DNA of 64,000 nt from Luteolibacter luteus (GCF_012913485.1 NZ_CP051774.1:2232001-2296000), one strand, 5' to 3'; shown: positions 24,924 through 32,894, numbered from the stretch's first letter. Numbers and translations: made by a program. Notes: a model not told the origin generated them from the letters alone.

Positions 24924-25576
24924 TTCGTCTGGTCGGCTTGCACCTTCTCGCGAGCGCCGCGCACGCGCTCGACCTGGGCGAGTTGCTCCGGCGAAAGTGT
25001 GGTGGCAGTCGAAACGATGGGGCCGCCGTTCAAGCCGCTGTGTTCCTTCACGTCGACAAAGAGACGGAGATGCTTGCCGAGGTTCTCGAGGGCCTTGTTC
25101 TTGTCCCAAAAGCGGACCTTCTTACTCTGGCCGATGGCCTCCCGATCCTCCCCTCGCCCGGCGTATTCCTCGTATACCTCGATGCCGGCGATGGCCCGAC
25201 GAACGTCCTCGGGGATCTCGTGAATGGGCTTCAGCCGGCCATCCTCGGTGAAGGCCTGGGCAATGTCGGCGGTGGCGATCTTGAGCAATTCCCGGAGCAC
25301 CGTGTCGGCGGTGATCTCGGTCCGCTTCTCTCGCTCCTTGGACAGCCGTGCGATTTCCTCCTGAATCTCAGGTTTCGTCAGGTTCTCTTGGCCGATGGAG
25401 GACGCCGTCTTCGCACTGTAGCCCGCACGGATTGCCGCCTGGGTCGCGTTCAGGTCGACCAGATACTCGGCGCAGAACTGCAGCTGCTTCGGCGAGAGCG
25501 TGCCCGTTTTCGACTGCTTTCCGCCGCGTGAGTTCGATGAGGCCTTGCCCGGCTTCGCTGGTTCCGTGAACGCCAT
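24920..25576 (-). CDS. terminase small subunit (Terminase_2 type)
   Basis: 218 aa. Residues about 25-100 contain LSPKQLQFCAEYLVDLNATQ and AAIRAGYSAKTASSIGQENL, the signature of Terminase_2 small subunits, which bind pac or cos DNA by an HTH. The remaining part is charged and helical, likely for oligomerisation and contact with the large subunit. It starts the packaging operon; a late motif lies 45 nt upstream. Confidence 0.9.
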   Translation of the reverse strand: MAFTEPAKPGKASSNSRGGKQSKTGTLSPKQLQFCAEYLVDLNATQAAIRAGYSAKTASSIGQENLTKPEIQEEIARLSKEREKRTEITADTVLRELLKIATADIAQAFTEDGRLKPIHEIPEDVRRAIAGIEVYEEYAGRGEDREAIGQSKKVRFWDKNKALENLGKHLRLFVDVKEHSGLNGGPIVSTATTLSPEQLAQVERVRGAREKVQADQTK

Positions 25577-25607
25577 GGTTGCAGTACGCCCATGACGCGG
25601 AAAACGG

Positions 25608-25817
25608 TCAATTCGTCGGGGTGGTCCCCGGATCGGTTACCTGAGCTTGCAACGTTACAGTGTTCGCCTCTCCGAGCACCTCCTTCAGCAATCTCTCCGT
25701 GATCTCCCGAACGAGATCCGGCGACGCGGTGAAGGTTTCGAGGTCAATGGTCATCGTACGCTTTACCTGCCTGCCATCCGCCTGCGTTTCCACCTCGATG
25801 GTAATGGAAGGGCTCAT
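25608..25817 (-). CDS. 69-aa hypothetical phage protein
   Basis: 69 aa, MSPSITIEVETQADGRQVKR onward. It has alternating beta-like residues then a helix (DLVREITERLLKEVLG) and a Thr/Pro-rich tail. The late motif falls within its last codons. It lies 6 nt after the 87-aa gene in the same direction. Function unknown. Confidence 0.55.
   Translation of the reverse strand: MSPSITIEVETQADGRQVKRTMTIDLETFTASPDLVREITERLLKEVLGEANTVTLQAQVTDPGTTPTN
25617..25632 (-). promoter_or_regulatory. late-region repeat motif, copy before terminase
   Basis: Minus strand ATCCGGGGACCACCCC (core GGGGACCAC). The core begins 45 nt upstream of the terminase small-subunit start and overlaps the last codons of the 69-aa gene. 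Confidence 0.6.
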
Positions 25818-25823
25818 CCCGGT

Positions 25824-26087
25824 TTACTTGAGGACCTTCCCTGCCTTCCGTAGCACCTTCAAAGCGAAGTCGCGGCGCGAGCGGGCTTCTTCAGGTACTT
25901 TCGTGTCCAAACCAAAGACCACGCGCTCACCAACGAGCTTGGGCCCACGATCAATTGTAACGCGAAGCTGGTAATACCCGTTCTTCTTCCGCCGGAGATG
26001 ATGGTCCGGGTCCGAAAGCTGGGCGGCAGCGCATTGGATCCTGCGGTAGAAGCGCAGGGGCAGTTCGAGTTGAACGGCTGGGATCAT
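25824..26087 (-). CDS. 87-aa basic protein with integrase-arm-like pattern
   Basis: 87 aa, MIPAVQLELPLRFYRRIQCA. The centre (KKNGYYQLRVTIDRGPKLVGERVVFGLDTKVPEEARSR) resembles the small three-strand plus helix AP2/arm-type DNA-binding module seen at the N-terminus of tyrosine recombinases, but there is no catalytic domain. It may be a stand-alone DNA-binding protein. It is upstream of the 69-aa gene by 6 nt. Low-certainty call. Confidence 0.45.
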   Translation of the reverse strand: MIPAVQLELPLRFYRRIQCAAAQLSDPDHHLRRKKNGYYQLRVTIDRGPKLVGERVVFGLDTKVPEEARSRRDFALKVLRKAGKVLK

Positions 26088-26199
26088 TCGCTTGAAGTGA
26101 CTTTTACCGGATCGCGGTGTGTTTGGCGACGAGATTTCCGAGAATGGCGGGTGTTCGTGTTGATAGAGGTCGGACAGGGGCGCCCGGGAGAAATGAAAT

Positions 26200-26237
26200 A
26201 GGGGCCTCTGCGGAATGATTTCATTCCCGAGGCCCCT
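26200..26237 (-). terminator. terminator of the PEP-CTERM gene
   Basis: Minus strand hairpin of AGGGGCCTC with GAGGCCCCT enclosing a second stem (GGAATGA with TCATTCC), followed by ATTTCATTTC on the minus strand. It lies 18 nt after the PEP-CTERM stop. Confidence 0.6.
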
Positions 26238-26255
26238 GTTGATGAAGGTGATCGC

Positions 26256-26876
26256 TCAGCGGCGGCGACGCAGCAACGCTAACAAGCCCATGCCGCTCAA
26301 GAGCAAGCTGCCGGGCTCCGGAACCGCTACAAGGCTGAATGTCTGCGGGCCGTAAACGATGGACTCGAGAGCCTCGCCAACGGGTAATTCGCCGGGGAGA
26401 GGGTCGCGCGGGGTAAGGATGTAGTTGAAAAGCGCCGACCCATCCTCATTCACAAACGTGGGAGTCGGGGACTCAATGGTGAAGGTATAGGTATTGATGC
26501 CATCAAAGGTTACCACCACCGGAACGGGAGTTGCTGGGGGACCGCTTGAGCCTATCAGCGACAACCTGAAATCAGTGACCAAGGGGGCGGGGCCGGTGGT
26601 CGACGTCCGTTCCAATTGAAAGGAGATACCTTGGGGAGGCACGCCCTCGCTATCGGAGAAGTTAATGAAATTTTGGAGTCCGCCTCCGATCGAGAAGGAA
26701 GCAGGTAGAACGGAACCACCGGACACGGGTGGGCCGCCGGATTGCGAAAATGTCGTGACGCCGGCAAAAGCGAGCGCAGCGTTTGCCGGTGCTGCCCCTA
26801 CTACGGCAGCTAGTGCCGTGAGAACCAATGCGTGAAGGGCGGAAGGCCGGGGAAAAAAGAATGTCTTAGATTTCAT
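26256..26876 (-). CDS. PEP-CTERM exported protein in prophage
   Basis: 206 aa from the ATG at 26,876 (MKSKTFFFPRPSALHALVLT). A signal peptide spans about 1-36 (VLTALAAVVGAAPANA, cleavage after ANA). The C-terminus VAVPEPGSLLLSGMGLLALLRRRR is a PEP-CTERM sorting signal: V-P-E-P, TM helix, Arg cluster. The middle is a beta-rich domain. It has its own terminator and flanking gaps, so it is a separate unit between helicase and terminase modules. PEP-CTERM needs the host exosortase. Uncommon in prophages; a moron is the simplest view. Confidence 0.8.
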   Translation of the reverse strand: MKSKTFFFPRPSALHALVLTALAAVVGAAPANAALAFAGVTTFSQSGGPPVSGGSVLPASFSIGGGLQNFINFSDSEGVPPQGISFQLERTSTTGPAPLVTDFRLSLIGSSGPPATPVPVVVTFDGINTYTFTIESPTPTFVNEDGSALFNYILTPRDPLPGELPVGEALESIVYGPQTFSLVAVPEPGSLLLSGMGLLALLRRRR

Positions 26877-27016
26877 GGGAGAGCAGGCTATAGAATCATC
26901 TGAAGATGGTAGGTTTAGAAATAGGTGCTCCATCTCGGGACGCAATGAAATATTATCCTGAAAGATGCGGATATGTACTCCCGCGGCGGGAGGGATTCTT
27001 CGCGTTCTGAGTGGCT

Positions 27017-28357
27017 TCAGTCCTTGTACTGCTTCGATCCGTAGTTCCTATTGCCCTTCCTCCGCTGCTGCTCCGCGGCGGCATCCGCGGCAGCTTGAAC
27101 GGCCGCCTGCTCTTCCGCTGTGAAGGGCACAAAACTCTGAAACTCGCCCGTGAGCTTGTAGGGCAACACGCCGCCCCGCGGACCGTTGCGGTTCTTCGCC
27201 ACCTTAAGCCCGTCGTCGGCGATCATGAGCACGACGTCCGAGTCGAAAGCGATGGCTTCGGACTCCCGCGCCGTGAACTGCTTGTTCACCTGGGCGGCGG
27301 TGATCACCGGGCAATTCATTTCCTTGGCGAGCTGCTTCAGTCCGCCGGAGATGCCCGCGATTTCCTCTTCGCGGTTCTGGCCCTTCGATCTCATCCCTCG
27401 AACAATTTGTACGTAGTCCACGACGATCAGGCCAAGGCCTCCATGAGCATCCGCGAGGCGTCGGCATTCCCCCTCGACGTGGGAAAGGCTCATCCGCGGG
27501 GTGTCGTCGATCGTGCATGGCATCGACGCCATGAGGCGGATCTGCGCCTCCAGTGCCCTGACATCGCGCTCCAGCGTCAGGGTGGCGGGCTTGGTCATCC
27601 TTTCGAGGTTCACCCGGCCATGACGGGAGACAAGACGGGCCATGATCTCCGGGAGCATCATTTCCGCCGAGAAGATCGCGGTCCGCTCGTCGGTGCTGAA
27701 CGCCTCGATCGCGAGTTGCTGCAGAAGTACAGACTTCCCGCCGCTGGTTTGGGCAAGAATCACCCACAGCTGGCCCGGACGCATCCCACCGGTGAGCGCA
27801 TCCAGATCCTCCATGCCCGTCGGAATCCCAGGAATGGCACCGGCCTTTCTCATCTCGACCATCCACTCGATAAGGGCGGATCCAGCCTCCGCGAGAGTCT
27901 TCGACCGGGTAGGACCGGCAATCGCCGCCTTGATGGCTTCCATGCCTGCGGTCGCAGCCTCGAGGGCTTCCTGCGGGTCGGTGGCACTCGCCATCCATTC
28001 CGCAGACTCCTGGGCAATGCGCCGGGCGTGCGCTCCTCGAAGGTCGCTCAGGTGCTGGGACCAGTTTGCCGGTACCGCGTCGGCTCCCGCGACATCTGAC
28101 ACGCCAGCGTGGCCGCCCACTTCGAGGATCCGGCCCTCTCGATCAAGCCAAGCCGAAAGGGTGGGTGCGTCAATCGGCGTCCCGTGTCGCGCGAGCGTGA
28201 TGATCGCATCGAAAAGCGGACGCAGCGTGACGAAGTGCTCCGACTTCAGGCCATCGCCGAGAGCGCGGCGACGGAAGTCAGCGTCGCGAATCATGAGGCT
28301 GAGAACTGCACGCTCAACCAAGGGAACGTGTGGTTTCTCAGGCGAGGCCGATGTCAT
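27017..28357 (-). CDS. replicative DNA helicase, DnaB type
   Basis: 446 aa. An N-terminal helical domain (PLVERAVLSLMIRDADFRRRAL) is followed by a RecA-like motor: GGMRPGQLWVILAQTSGGKS with Walker A around residues 210-220, LIVVDYVQIVRG as Walker B, and a later SDVVLMIADDGLKVAKNRNG with the arginine-finger region. This is the phage replicative helicase. Its start overlaps the end of the replication/loader gene. It would be loaded by that protein and shares hosts' DnaG, or the nuclease/DnaG-C-like protein at 34,039. Confidence 0.9.
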   Translation of the reverse strand: MTSASPEKPHVPLVERAVLSLMIRDADFRRRALGDGLKSEHFVTLRPLFDAIITLARHGTPIDAPTLSAWLDREGRILEVGGHAGVSDVAGADAVPANWSQHLSDLRGAHARRIAQESAEWMASATDPQEALEAATAGMEAIKAAIAGPTRSKTLAEAGSALIEWMVEMRKAGAIPGIPTGMEDLDALTGGMRPGQLWVILAQTSGGKSVLLQQLAIEAFSTDERTAIFSAEMMLPEIMARLVSRHGRVNLERMTKPATLTLERDVRALEAQIRLMASMPCTIDDTPRMSLSHVEGECRRLADAHGGLGLIVVDYVQIVRGMRSKGQNREEEIAGISGGLKQLAKEMNCPVITAAQVNKQFTARESEAIAFDSDVVLMIADDGLKVAKNRNGPRGGVLPYKLTGEFQSFVPFTAEEQAAVQAAADAAAEQQRRKGNRNYGSKQYKD

Positions 28358-29189
28358 GGACGGAAACGGGTGAAGTCAGGGAGAAGTTTTCAGCGGAGAG
28401 CCCGCTGGGTTGGGTGCGAATCGCAGGGCGCTCCTTCGGACGGTCGTCATAAGCGCCTGCGAGGGTTTTCTCGAAGCCGGTGGGTGTGAGCAGGAAATCG
28501 ATATCGGCTTTCCAGCCCATCGCGCCACCGCCAGTGGCAAAACTTGAACTCGAAAGCCTGCCGACCGCCTCGCGCCAGCGAGGTGCCCAGTCGGGAAGAG
28601 CTTCCATCACGCGGAGCGCCTTCGTGCGCTTGGGTCCGAACGTGATGATCTTCGGCAACGGGGGGTGTTCGTTCCAGAATGCCGCCACCTCTGGAAGTCC
28701 GTTCGAAGCCGGGGACGTACTGTCTTTTAAAGAACATTCTATGTTAGTGGCCCCTGTTAGGTCCGAAGCTTGGCCCTTTGGTTGGTCTTTTGGTTGGCCC
28801 TTTCCTTGGCCCGTTGCTTGGCCCTTCGTCAAAATCGCGACGGCAAAAATCTTTGAATCCAAGAGGGTTGCGATGGTCCCGCGGTTGGCCCTTTGGTTGG
28901 CCCCAAGCTCGGCCCTTTGGTTGGCCCCAAGCTTGGCCCCTTCGAAGCGGCATGCTTGGCCCCTCTCCAAAATCTCCATCGCCTTGCGGTACGCCTTGCG
29001 AGTCGCAATTCCCGCATTCTCAAAGTCTCCTACGAATGCCTGCCCGTATTCTAACCCGGTCTTCGGACACCGCTTCTTCTGCCAGCGGGCGCGCTGGAGG
29101 ATCTGCAAAAGCAGGAGGAAGGCGTTCGGGTGATCGCGCTGAAGTTGGGCTGCCTCAGGGCAGCGGTGAATGGCAAACCAGTTGGTCAT
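28338..29189 (-). CDS. phage replication protein, O/DnaD-like helicase loader
   Basis: 283 aa. N-terminal part (MTNWFAIHRCPEAAQLQRDH...AFLLLLQILQRARW...ATRKAYRKAMEILERGQ) is a winged-helix replication domain. The C-terminal 90 residues (LRVMEALPDWAPRWREAVG, GWKADIDFLLTPTGFEKTLAG) match the conserved tail of phage replication proteins that bind the helicase. The middle holds low-complexity GQ/PK and GANQRA repeats, encoded by DNA repeats. It is a likely origin-binding or loader protein in an operon with DnaB. Confidence 0.75.
   Translation of the reverse strand: MTNWFAIHRCPEAAQLQRDHPNAFLLLLQILQRARWQKKRCPKTGLEYGQAFVGDFENAGIATRKAYRKAMEILERGQACRFEGAKLGANQRAELGANQRANRGTIATLLDSKIFAVAILTKGQATGQGKGQPKDQPKGQASDLTGATNIECSLKDSTSPASNGLPEVAAFWNEHPPLPKIITFGPKRTKALRVMEALPDWAPRWREAVGRLSSSSFATGGGAMGWKADIDFLLTPTGFEKTLAGAYDDRPKERPAIRTQPSGLSAENFSLTSPVSVHDIGLA
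28767..28965. repeat. tandem repeats inside replication gene
   Basis: A 24-bp unit (GGCCCTTTGGTTGGCCCC plus AAGCTC/T) occurs twice head to tail at 28,887-28,934, with decayed TTGGCCCTTTGG-like units either side from 28,767 to 28,965. The unit encodes the L-G-A-N-Q-R-A segment of the minus-strand protein. Direct repeats within replication genes often mark a phage origin (as in lambda O); that role here is an inference. Confidence 0.5.
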
Positions 29190-29614
29190 TGCTGGGTCTT
29201 TGGAAAACGAAAGGGTGAAAGCTGTTGGTCCCAGTACTCCGAGAATTGTCGGGACCGGCTGCGCTCCTTGGCTTCGCGGATCATCTCGGACTCAGTGATC
29301 GCGATGTCGCGCTCCAGGTGTTCGAAGTGCTCGCGGTACCGCTGCTGCTCGTAAGTCATCTTCTCGGCGGGCGCGCTGACGATCGCGAGCCAAAGGCCCG
29401 TCGTCTCCGCCTCAGCGGCGCGCATCGTGGCCATGGTTCGCTCGGCATAGGAACCCTCGCCCCGCCATACAGCGGCAATTCGCTGCATGACGGGGGTCTT
29501 GAGGTCCGCGACGACGCCGGCAGTCATCTCGAAGGCGAAGGCGAGGTATTCCGGATTCGGCCCGGTATACTCCACCTGCGACACCTCGGGACCGCTATGG
29601 AGCTCGATGCTCAA
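29186..29614 (-). CDS. hypothetical phage early protein
   Basis: 142 aa if it starts at the TTG 29,614, whose TTGA overlaps the stop of the previous gene; longer frames upstream lie inside that gene. Helical and charged: EYLAFAFEMTAGVVADLKTP, later REHFEHLERDIAITESEMIR. Its end overlaps the replication gene start. No recognised motif. It looks like an early regulator or accessory replication protein by position. Confidence 0.55.
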   Translation of the reverse strand: MSIELHSGPEVSQVEYTGPNPEYLAFAFEMTAGVVADLKTPVMQRIAAVWRGEGSYAERTMATMRAAEAETTGLWLAIVSAPAEKMTYEQQRYREHFEHLERDIAITESEMIREAKERSRSRQFSEYWDQQLSPFRFPKTQQ

Positions 29615-30336
29615 AGAGAGGAGGTTTCGGTGAGCTTCCAGCCCTTCGACGAGCAGACGGCAGAGACGAACATTCGGATCATGTTCGCCGACACCCACGT
29701 CTTGCCGCCGACGTGCTCGATCCACTTCAAGAGCGCCCCCTGATCCGGGATCCGTGCCAGCTCGATTTCGTAGTACTCGCCCACGCCGTCGTGGTGAAGA
29801 CGGACACAGGTTTCGGTGGTGCTGACCACCAGCGGGCGGCCTTCACCCAGCTCGCCCTCGAAGTCCTCCGTGAACTCGGCGGCGGGGTCCTCATCGATCT
29901 CCGCCTCATCGCTGGCGAGAACGCCGAGGATCATCGGCAGAAGACGATTAAACCCGTCCGACTCCGCCAGCTTCCAGTTGTCACGCTGCTTCACCTCCTT
30001 CGCGCCGAGGTCGGCATTCCGGCAGGTCTGCCCGACAAGCTCGATTGCTCGCAGCATCCGGGCATGAGGCACATTGTCCTTTCGTCCGTAGCGCATTGCG
30101 GTCCCGTTCAGCGATTCCACGAGCCAAACGATCTCCGGCCCGGACTCCAACTCGCGCGCCTGCTCCATTGTTTCGGCGAGGTCCACGCAGGCACGATAGA
30201 TTTCGTGCGCTTGGCCCACCGTATACGGCGCAGTGTGCGGACGGATTTCGTCGTCGGACGGAGGCGGGATAGGGCTGGGTTTCTCCCGCAGGAACTGAGC
30301 GGGGTTGAGGATGCCTGGAATGAATAGAATGATCAT
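29611..30336 (-). CDS. hypothetical phage early protein, 241 aa
   Basis: 241 aa, MIILFIPGILNPAQFLREKP. It has a helical region (about 40-130) followed by a long acidic patch EAEIDEDPAAEFTEDFEGEL (about 145-170) and an ordered end GGKTWVSANMIRMF. No known domain. It lies in the minus-strand early operon between the ribbon-helix-like regulators and replication genes, with 24 nt before it. Confidence 0.6.
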   Translation of the reverse strand: MIILFIPGILNPAQFLREKPSPIPPPSDDEIRPHTAPYTVGQAHEIYRACVDLAETMEQARELESGPEIVWLVESLNGTAMRYGRKDNVPHARMLRAIELVGQTCRNADLGAKEVKQRDNWKLAESDGFNRLLPMILGVLASDEAEIDEDPAAEFTEDFEGELGEGRPLVVSTTETCVRLHHDGVGEYYEIELARIPDQGALLKWIEHVGGKTWVSANMIRMFVSAVCSSKGWKLTETSSL

Positions 30337-30360
30337 AATTTTGTGATTCGTTGATGGGTT

Positions 30361-30843
30361 TCAATGAGACAGAGGTGGCGGCATCGGCGTGCCCGTGGCA
30401 TCGCCGCGCCGATGTTGAAGGCCCTGCCACTTAGGGAGAGGCCACGGATAGCGAGACCGAAGAGCTTCAAAGCGTTCCGGAGTAACAGTGCGGAGGTGCT
30501 GCCGGTAGAATCCCGGCTTCTCCTCGGTGACGCTGAAGCGCAGAGGCAGGGTCAGGCCATCGCCGGTCTCCAGCTTCACGAGGATGGCCTCGATGCCGGC
30601 GGCGACGATCATGCGAGCCATGCCGGTGCGATGAACGTCGAGAGCCTCCGCAATCCTCTCCACCTGGGCGGCGAGTTCGTTCGGGAGCTTGACGGCGTTC
30701 CACGCGTGACCGCGGCCCTCTTCCACCTCGGTATCCTGCTTACGTGGTCGTCCGGGCTTCTTGCCATTGGACTTCCCACCGAAGACCTCGGCGGAGTCAG
30801 CGCGGAGCCCGCGTTCAAATGCAGCGAAAGGAGATGTCCTCAT
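30361..30843 (-). CDS. RHH-like regulator/early protein 1
   Basis: 160 aa from the ATG at 30,843 (MRTSPFAAFERGLRADSAEV), coupled to the preceding gene by ATGA. Residues about 50-85 (AWNAVKLPNELAAQVERIAE, then ALDVHRTGMARMIVAAGIEAI) have the pattern of a ribbon-helix-helix: a beta strand then two helices. GKKPGRPRKQ before it is an AT-hook-like basic patch. The rest is strand-rich. Could regulate the early operon. Confidence 0.55.
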   Translation of the reverse strand: MRTSPFAAFERGLRADSAEVFGGKSNGKKPGRPRKQDTEVEEGRGHAWNAVKLPNELAAQVERIAEALDVHRTGMARMIVAAGIEAILVKLETGDGLTLPLRFSVTEEKPGFYRQHLRTVTPERFEALRSRYPWPLPKWQGLQHRRGDATGTPMPPPLSH

Positions 30844-31307
30844 TTCCCCACCTCCATCTTGAAGATGTTCTCCGCAATCCAACGTTCGGCGGCGTCCTTG
30901 CTGTGGCGGATTCTCTCCTCCACTGCCACGCTCGCGAGCCGCTTGATCTGCTGCTTATTGCTGTCGGTGTTCCGAATCAGTGTGCGTGCGACAGAGTCGA
31001 TGATGATCTCGGGATTGATCCATGTCTCAAGCCCCAGTTCGACAAGCCCTTCGGTGTAGCCCCCCGCTTCCGCCAGCCTCTCTAGAGAAGCGCGCAAGAA
31101 CTCCGGAACGTCAATGAAAACGCGGCCTGTGTCACCCTCTGGACGGTCGCATCCGTGCTCGCACCAGCCCTCAGCGATCATTTGAGGAGTGCGGCGGGAA
31201 TCCCGTGCAGCAGCTCGGATGGCTTCCGCCATTTTCCCCGTAAAGGTCACCGTTACCGGAGCCGCGGATCTCTTCTTCGGGGTTCTGGTTTGGGTCGCGG
31301 TGCTCAT
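30840..31307 (-). CDS. RHH-like regulator/early protein 2
   Basis: 155 aa from the ATG at 31,307 (MSTATQTRTPKKRSAAPVTV), joined to neighbours on both sides by ATGA overlaps; a longer upstream frame is rejected. The part VTVTFTGKMAEAIRAAARDS and later VFIDVPEFLRASLERLAEAG look like two ribbon-helix segments. It is one of four genes of similar style in this operon. Likely DNA-binding, not proven. Confidence 0.55.
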   Translation of the reverse strand: MSTATQTRTPKKRSAAPVTVTFTGKMAEAIRAAARDSRRTPQMIAEGWCEHGCDRPEGDTGRVFIDVPEFLRASLERLAEAGGYTEGLVELGLETWINPEIIIDSVARTLIRNTDSNKQQIKRLASVAVEERIRHSKDAAERWIAENIFKMEVGK

Positions 31308-31936
31308 CGCGCACCTCCCTTCTCTACTCCCTCGCGTTCGTCGAAGCGCTTCAGCGACCTCACGCGGTTGAAGAGGCCTGCCCGAACCATTGCCACAGGC
31401 TCGACCCCAAAAGCCTTGCTGACCGAGAGGACGCATTCCCACTCGAAGCGCTGAAATTCCACTGAGATGGGCGCCGCCTTGTATCCCCTCAACGACGAAA
31501 ACGCAGTGGAGATGATCAGAGCATCCTGCAACTCCTTTGATGTATCGACAGTCTTCCCGTATTCGAGTGCCCCATTCAGCGGAATGCAGTAAGCGGCGAC
31601 GTCGAAGCCGTACCGGGAAATGATATAGGGGTTTCTCGCGAGGAGGAATGCGGCATCTTCGCTGTCGATGGTGAGCGCGACCCTCACAATCTCGACCTCA
31701 TTGAGGTAAGAACGAACGTCGATCACTTTGTTCTTTGGCAGCGGAGCAATCGCCAAGCAGATGTCGCGGATCACTCGCGACTGATGGCTGAGGGCTCGCC
31801 CGGCCAACCTCGCCGGGGTAGTTTTACTCAGTCGAGCGGCATCGTGAATTGCTGCCAGGGTTGACTGGTCGACAACGGTGATCGTCAGCGGTGCGAAGCG
31901 CGTGCGAACCGGCTTTGATGGGGAGACAGTTCTCAT
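31304..31936 (-). CDS. RHH-like regulator/early protein 3
   Basis: 210 aa, MRTVSPSKPVRTRFAPLTIT. After a basic N-terminus, ITVVDQSTLAAIHDAARLSK then TTPARLAGRALSH has the strand-helix-helix spacing of ribbon-helix-helix domains, and EIVRVALTIDSEDAAFLLAR repeats the pattern. It overlaps neighbours by ATGA at both ends. Function unknown; probably an early regulator. Confidence 0.5.
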   Translation of the reverse strand: MRTVSPSKPVRTRFAPLTITVVDQSTLAAIHDAARLSKTTPARLAGRALSHQSRVIRDICLAIAPLPKNKVIDVRSYLNEVEIVRVALTIDSEDAAFLLARNPYIISRYGFDVAAYCIPLNGALEYGKTVDTSKELQDALIISTAFSSLRGYKAAPISVEFQRFEWECVLSVSKAFGVEPVAMVRAGLFNRVRSLKRFDEREGVEKGGAR

Positions 31937-32472
31937 TCTTCCCCCCCTTCCACGGAAGCGGCGGCTTCCTGCTTAAGTTCTTGCTGGTACCGGAAGGCGA
32001 CCTCGCGCATGCGCTCGAATAGAGCGTCCTCTTCTTCCGTGGTTCGCTCGACCTCCTCGACCACGATGTCGTGGCAAAGGCCAATCTGGGCCACGTCAAG
32101 TCGGCCGGACAGCGCGTCGTGGACTTGGCCTTGCTCGCCATCGTCTCCAATCCACTTCTCGGCCCACTCGCTGAGATCCACGCCGGCAATGGCGCAGCAT
32201 TCCCGCATGTATCGGACGGTCCGCTCCTTCAGGAAGAGCGGGCCCTTTCCGGAGGGAACGACGGCAAAGCTCAGGGGGACAGTAAGCTCCCCGTTGGCCT
32301 TCACCTGATCCAGAACAGCCTGGATGCCTGCCTTGAGTATCGCTCCTTCGAGTTCCCCGATATCTCCGAAGCCGATCTCTTTGAGAAAATCTTCAAGCTG
32401 ACTATCAGTCTCGCGCTTGATGGTGGAAACATTGCCGGGGTTGACCCGGCTAACAGATGCTGCTAGTTTCAT
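31933..32472 (-). CDS. early protein 4 of the coupled regulator operon
   Basis: 179 aa, MKLAASVSRVNPGNVSTIKR. First of four genes linked by ATGA overlaps (32,472 to 30,361). FLKEIGFGDIGELEGAILKA and ELTVPLSFAV recur in modified form in the gene at 30,361 (GIEAILVKL then GLTLPLRFSV), so the two share ancestry. The C-terminus is acidic. Probably a phage early regulatory protein. Confidence 0.55.
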   Translation of the reverse strand: MKLAASVSRVNPGNVSTIKRETDSQLEDFLKEIGFGDIGELEGAILKAGIQAVLDQVKANGELTVPLSFAVVPSGKGPLFLKERTVRYMRECCAIAGVDLSEWAEKWIGDDGEQGQVHDALSGRLDVAQIGLCHDIVVEEVERTTEEEDALFERMREVAFRYQQELKQEAAASVEGGEE

Positions 32473-32515
32473 TGTGTGGATGCCCTAACGGGCTTTTACT
32501 GGTTTCACTTCTTCG

Positions 32516-32546
32516 AAAGGTCGGTGCTAGGAACACCGGCCTTTCT
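32516..32546. terminator. hairpin between regulator genes
   Basis: An 11-bp stem (AAAGGTCGGTG with CACCGGCCTTT, one G-T pair) with a short loop, followed on the plus strand by CTGCTTT. It lies just after the HTH gene end at 32,550 and before the early operon, so it could attenuate early transcription. Confidence 0.4.
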
Positions 32547-32549
32547 GCT

Positions 32550-32864
32550 TTAGGAGGTGGCGCTCTCTGCTTGTTCGAGAGCGACCACGAGAGATTTGCG
32601 GCGGATGAACCACGCCTTACCTAGTTGGTATGGCTGACCTCCAAGGTCGCGGAGACGGTTGACCATGGCGCGCTCGCCGATGCCGTGCTTCTTTGCGAGT
32701 TCCTCGACCGACACCTCGTCGGAAGGATCGACCGTCGAAGCCTTCATGTGGCTCTGGATGATCCGCGGTAGTTCACGATCAAGAACGAACCACCGATCAG
32801 TTGGGGGCAGGTCAGCGAACTTCATAAGCGGCGAAGGAGGTTCGGCGCGACGAAATGCCGCCAT
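32550..32864 (-). CDS. small winged-HTH/excisionase-like DNA-binding protein
   Basis: 104 aa (or 91 aa from the ATG at 32,825, MKFADLPPTDRWFVLDRELP). Residues about 48-95 form an MerR/Xis-like winged helix: VSVEELAKKHGIGERAMVNR then QLGKAWFIRRKSLVVALEQ. Such proteins regulate phage early genes or assist excision. It is second in the leftward operon after the 64-aa gene. No clear Shine-Dalgarno site marks the start. Confidence 0.65.
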   Translation of the reverse strand: MAAFRRAEPPSPLMKFADLPPTDRWFVLDRELPRIIQSHMKASTVDPSDEVSVEELAKKHGIGERAMVNRLRDLGGQPYQLGKAWFIRRKSLVVALEQAESATS

Positions 32865-32894
32865 TGAGATAGAAACTTTGGGACCTCATTTGGT

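Noticed and set aside
28767-28965. CRISPR-like array
   Set aside because: Units are tandem without spacers and lie in coding sequence; no cas genes in the window.
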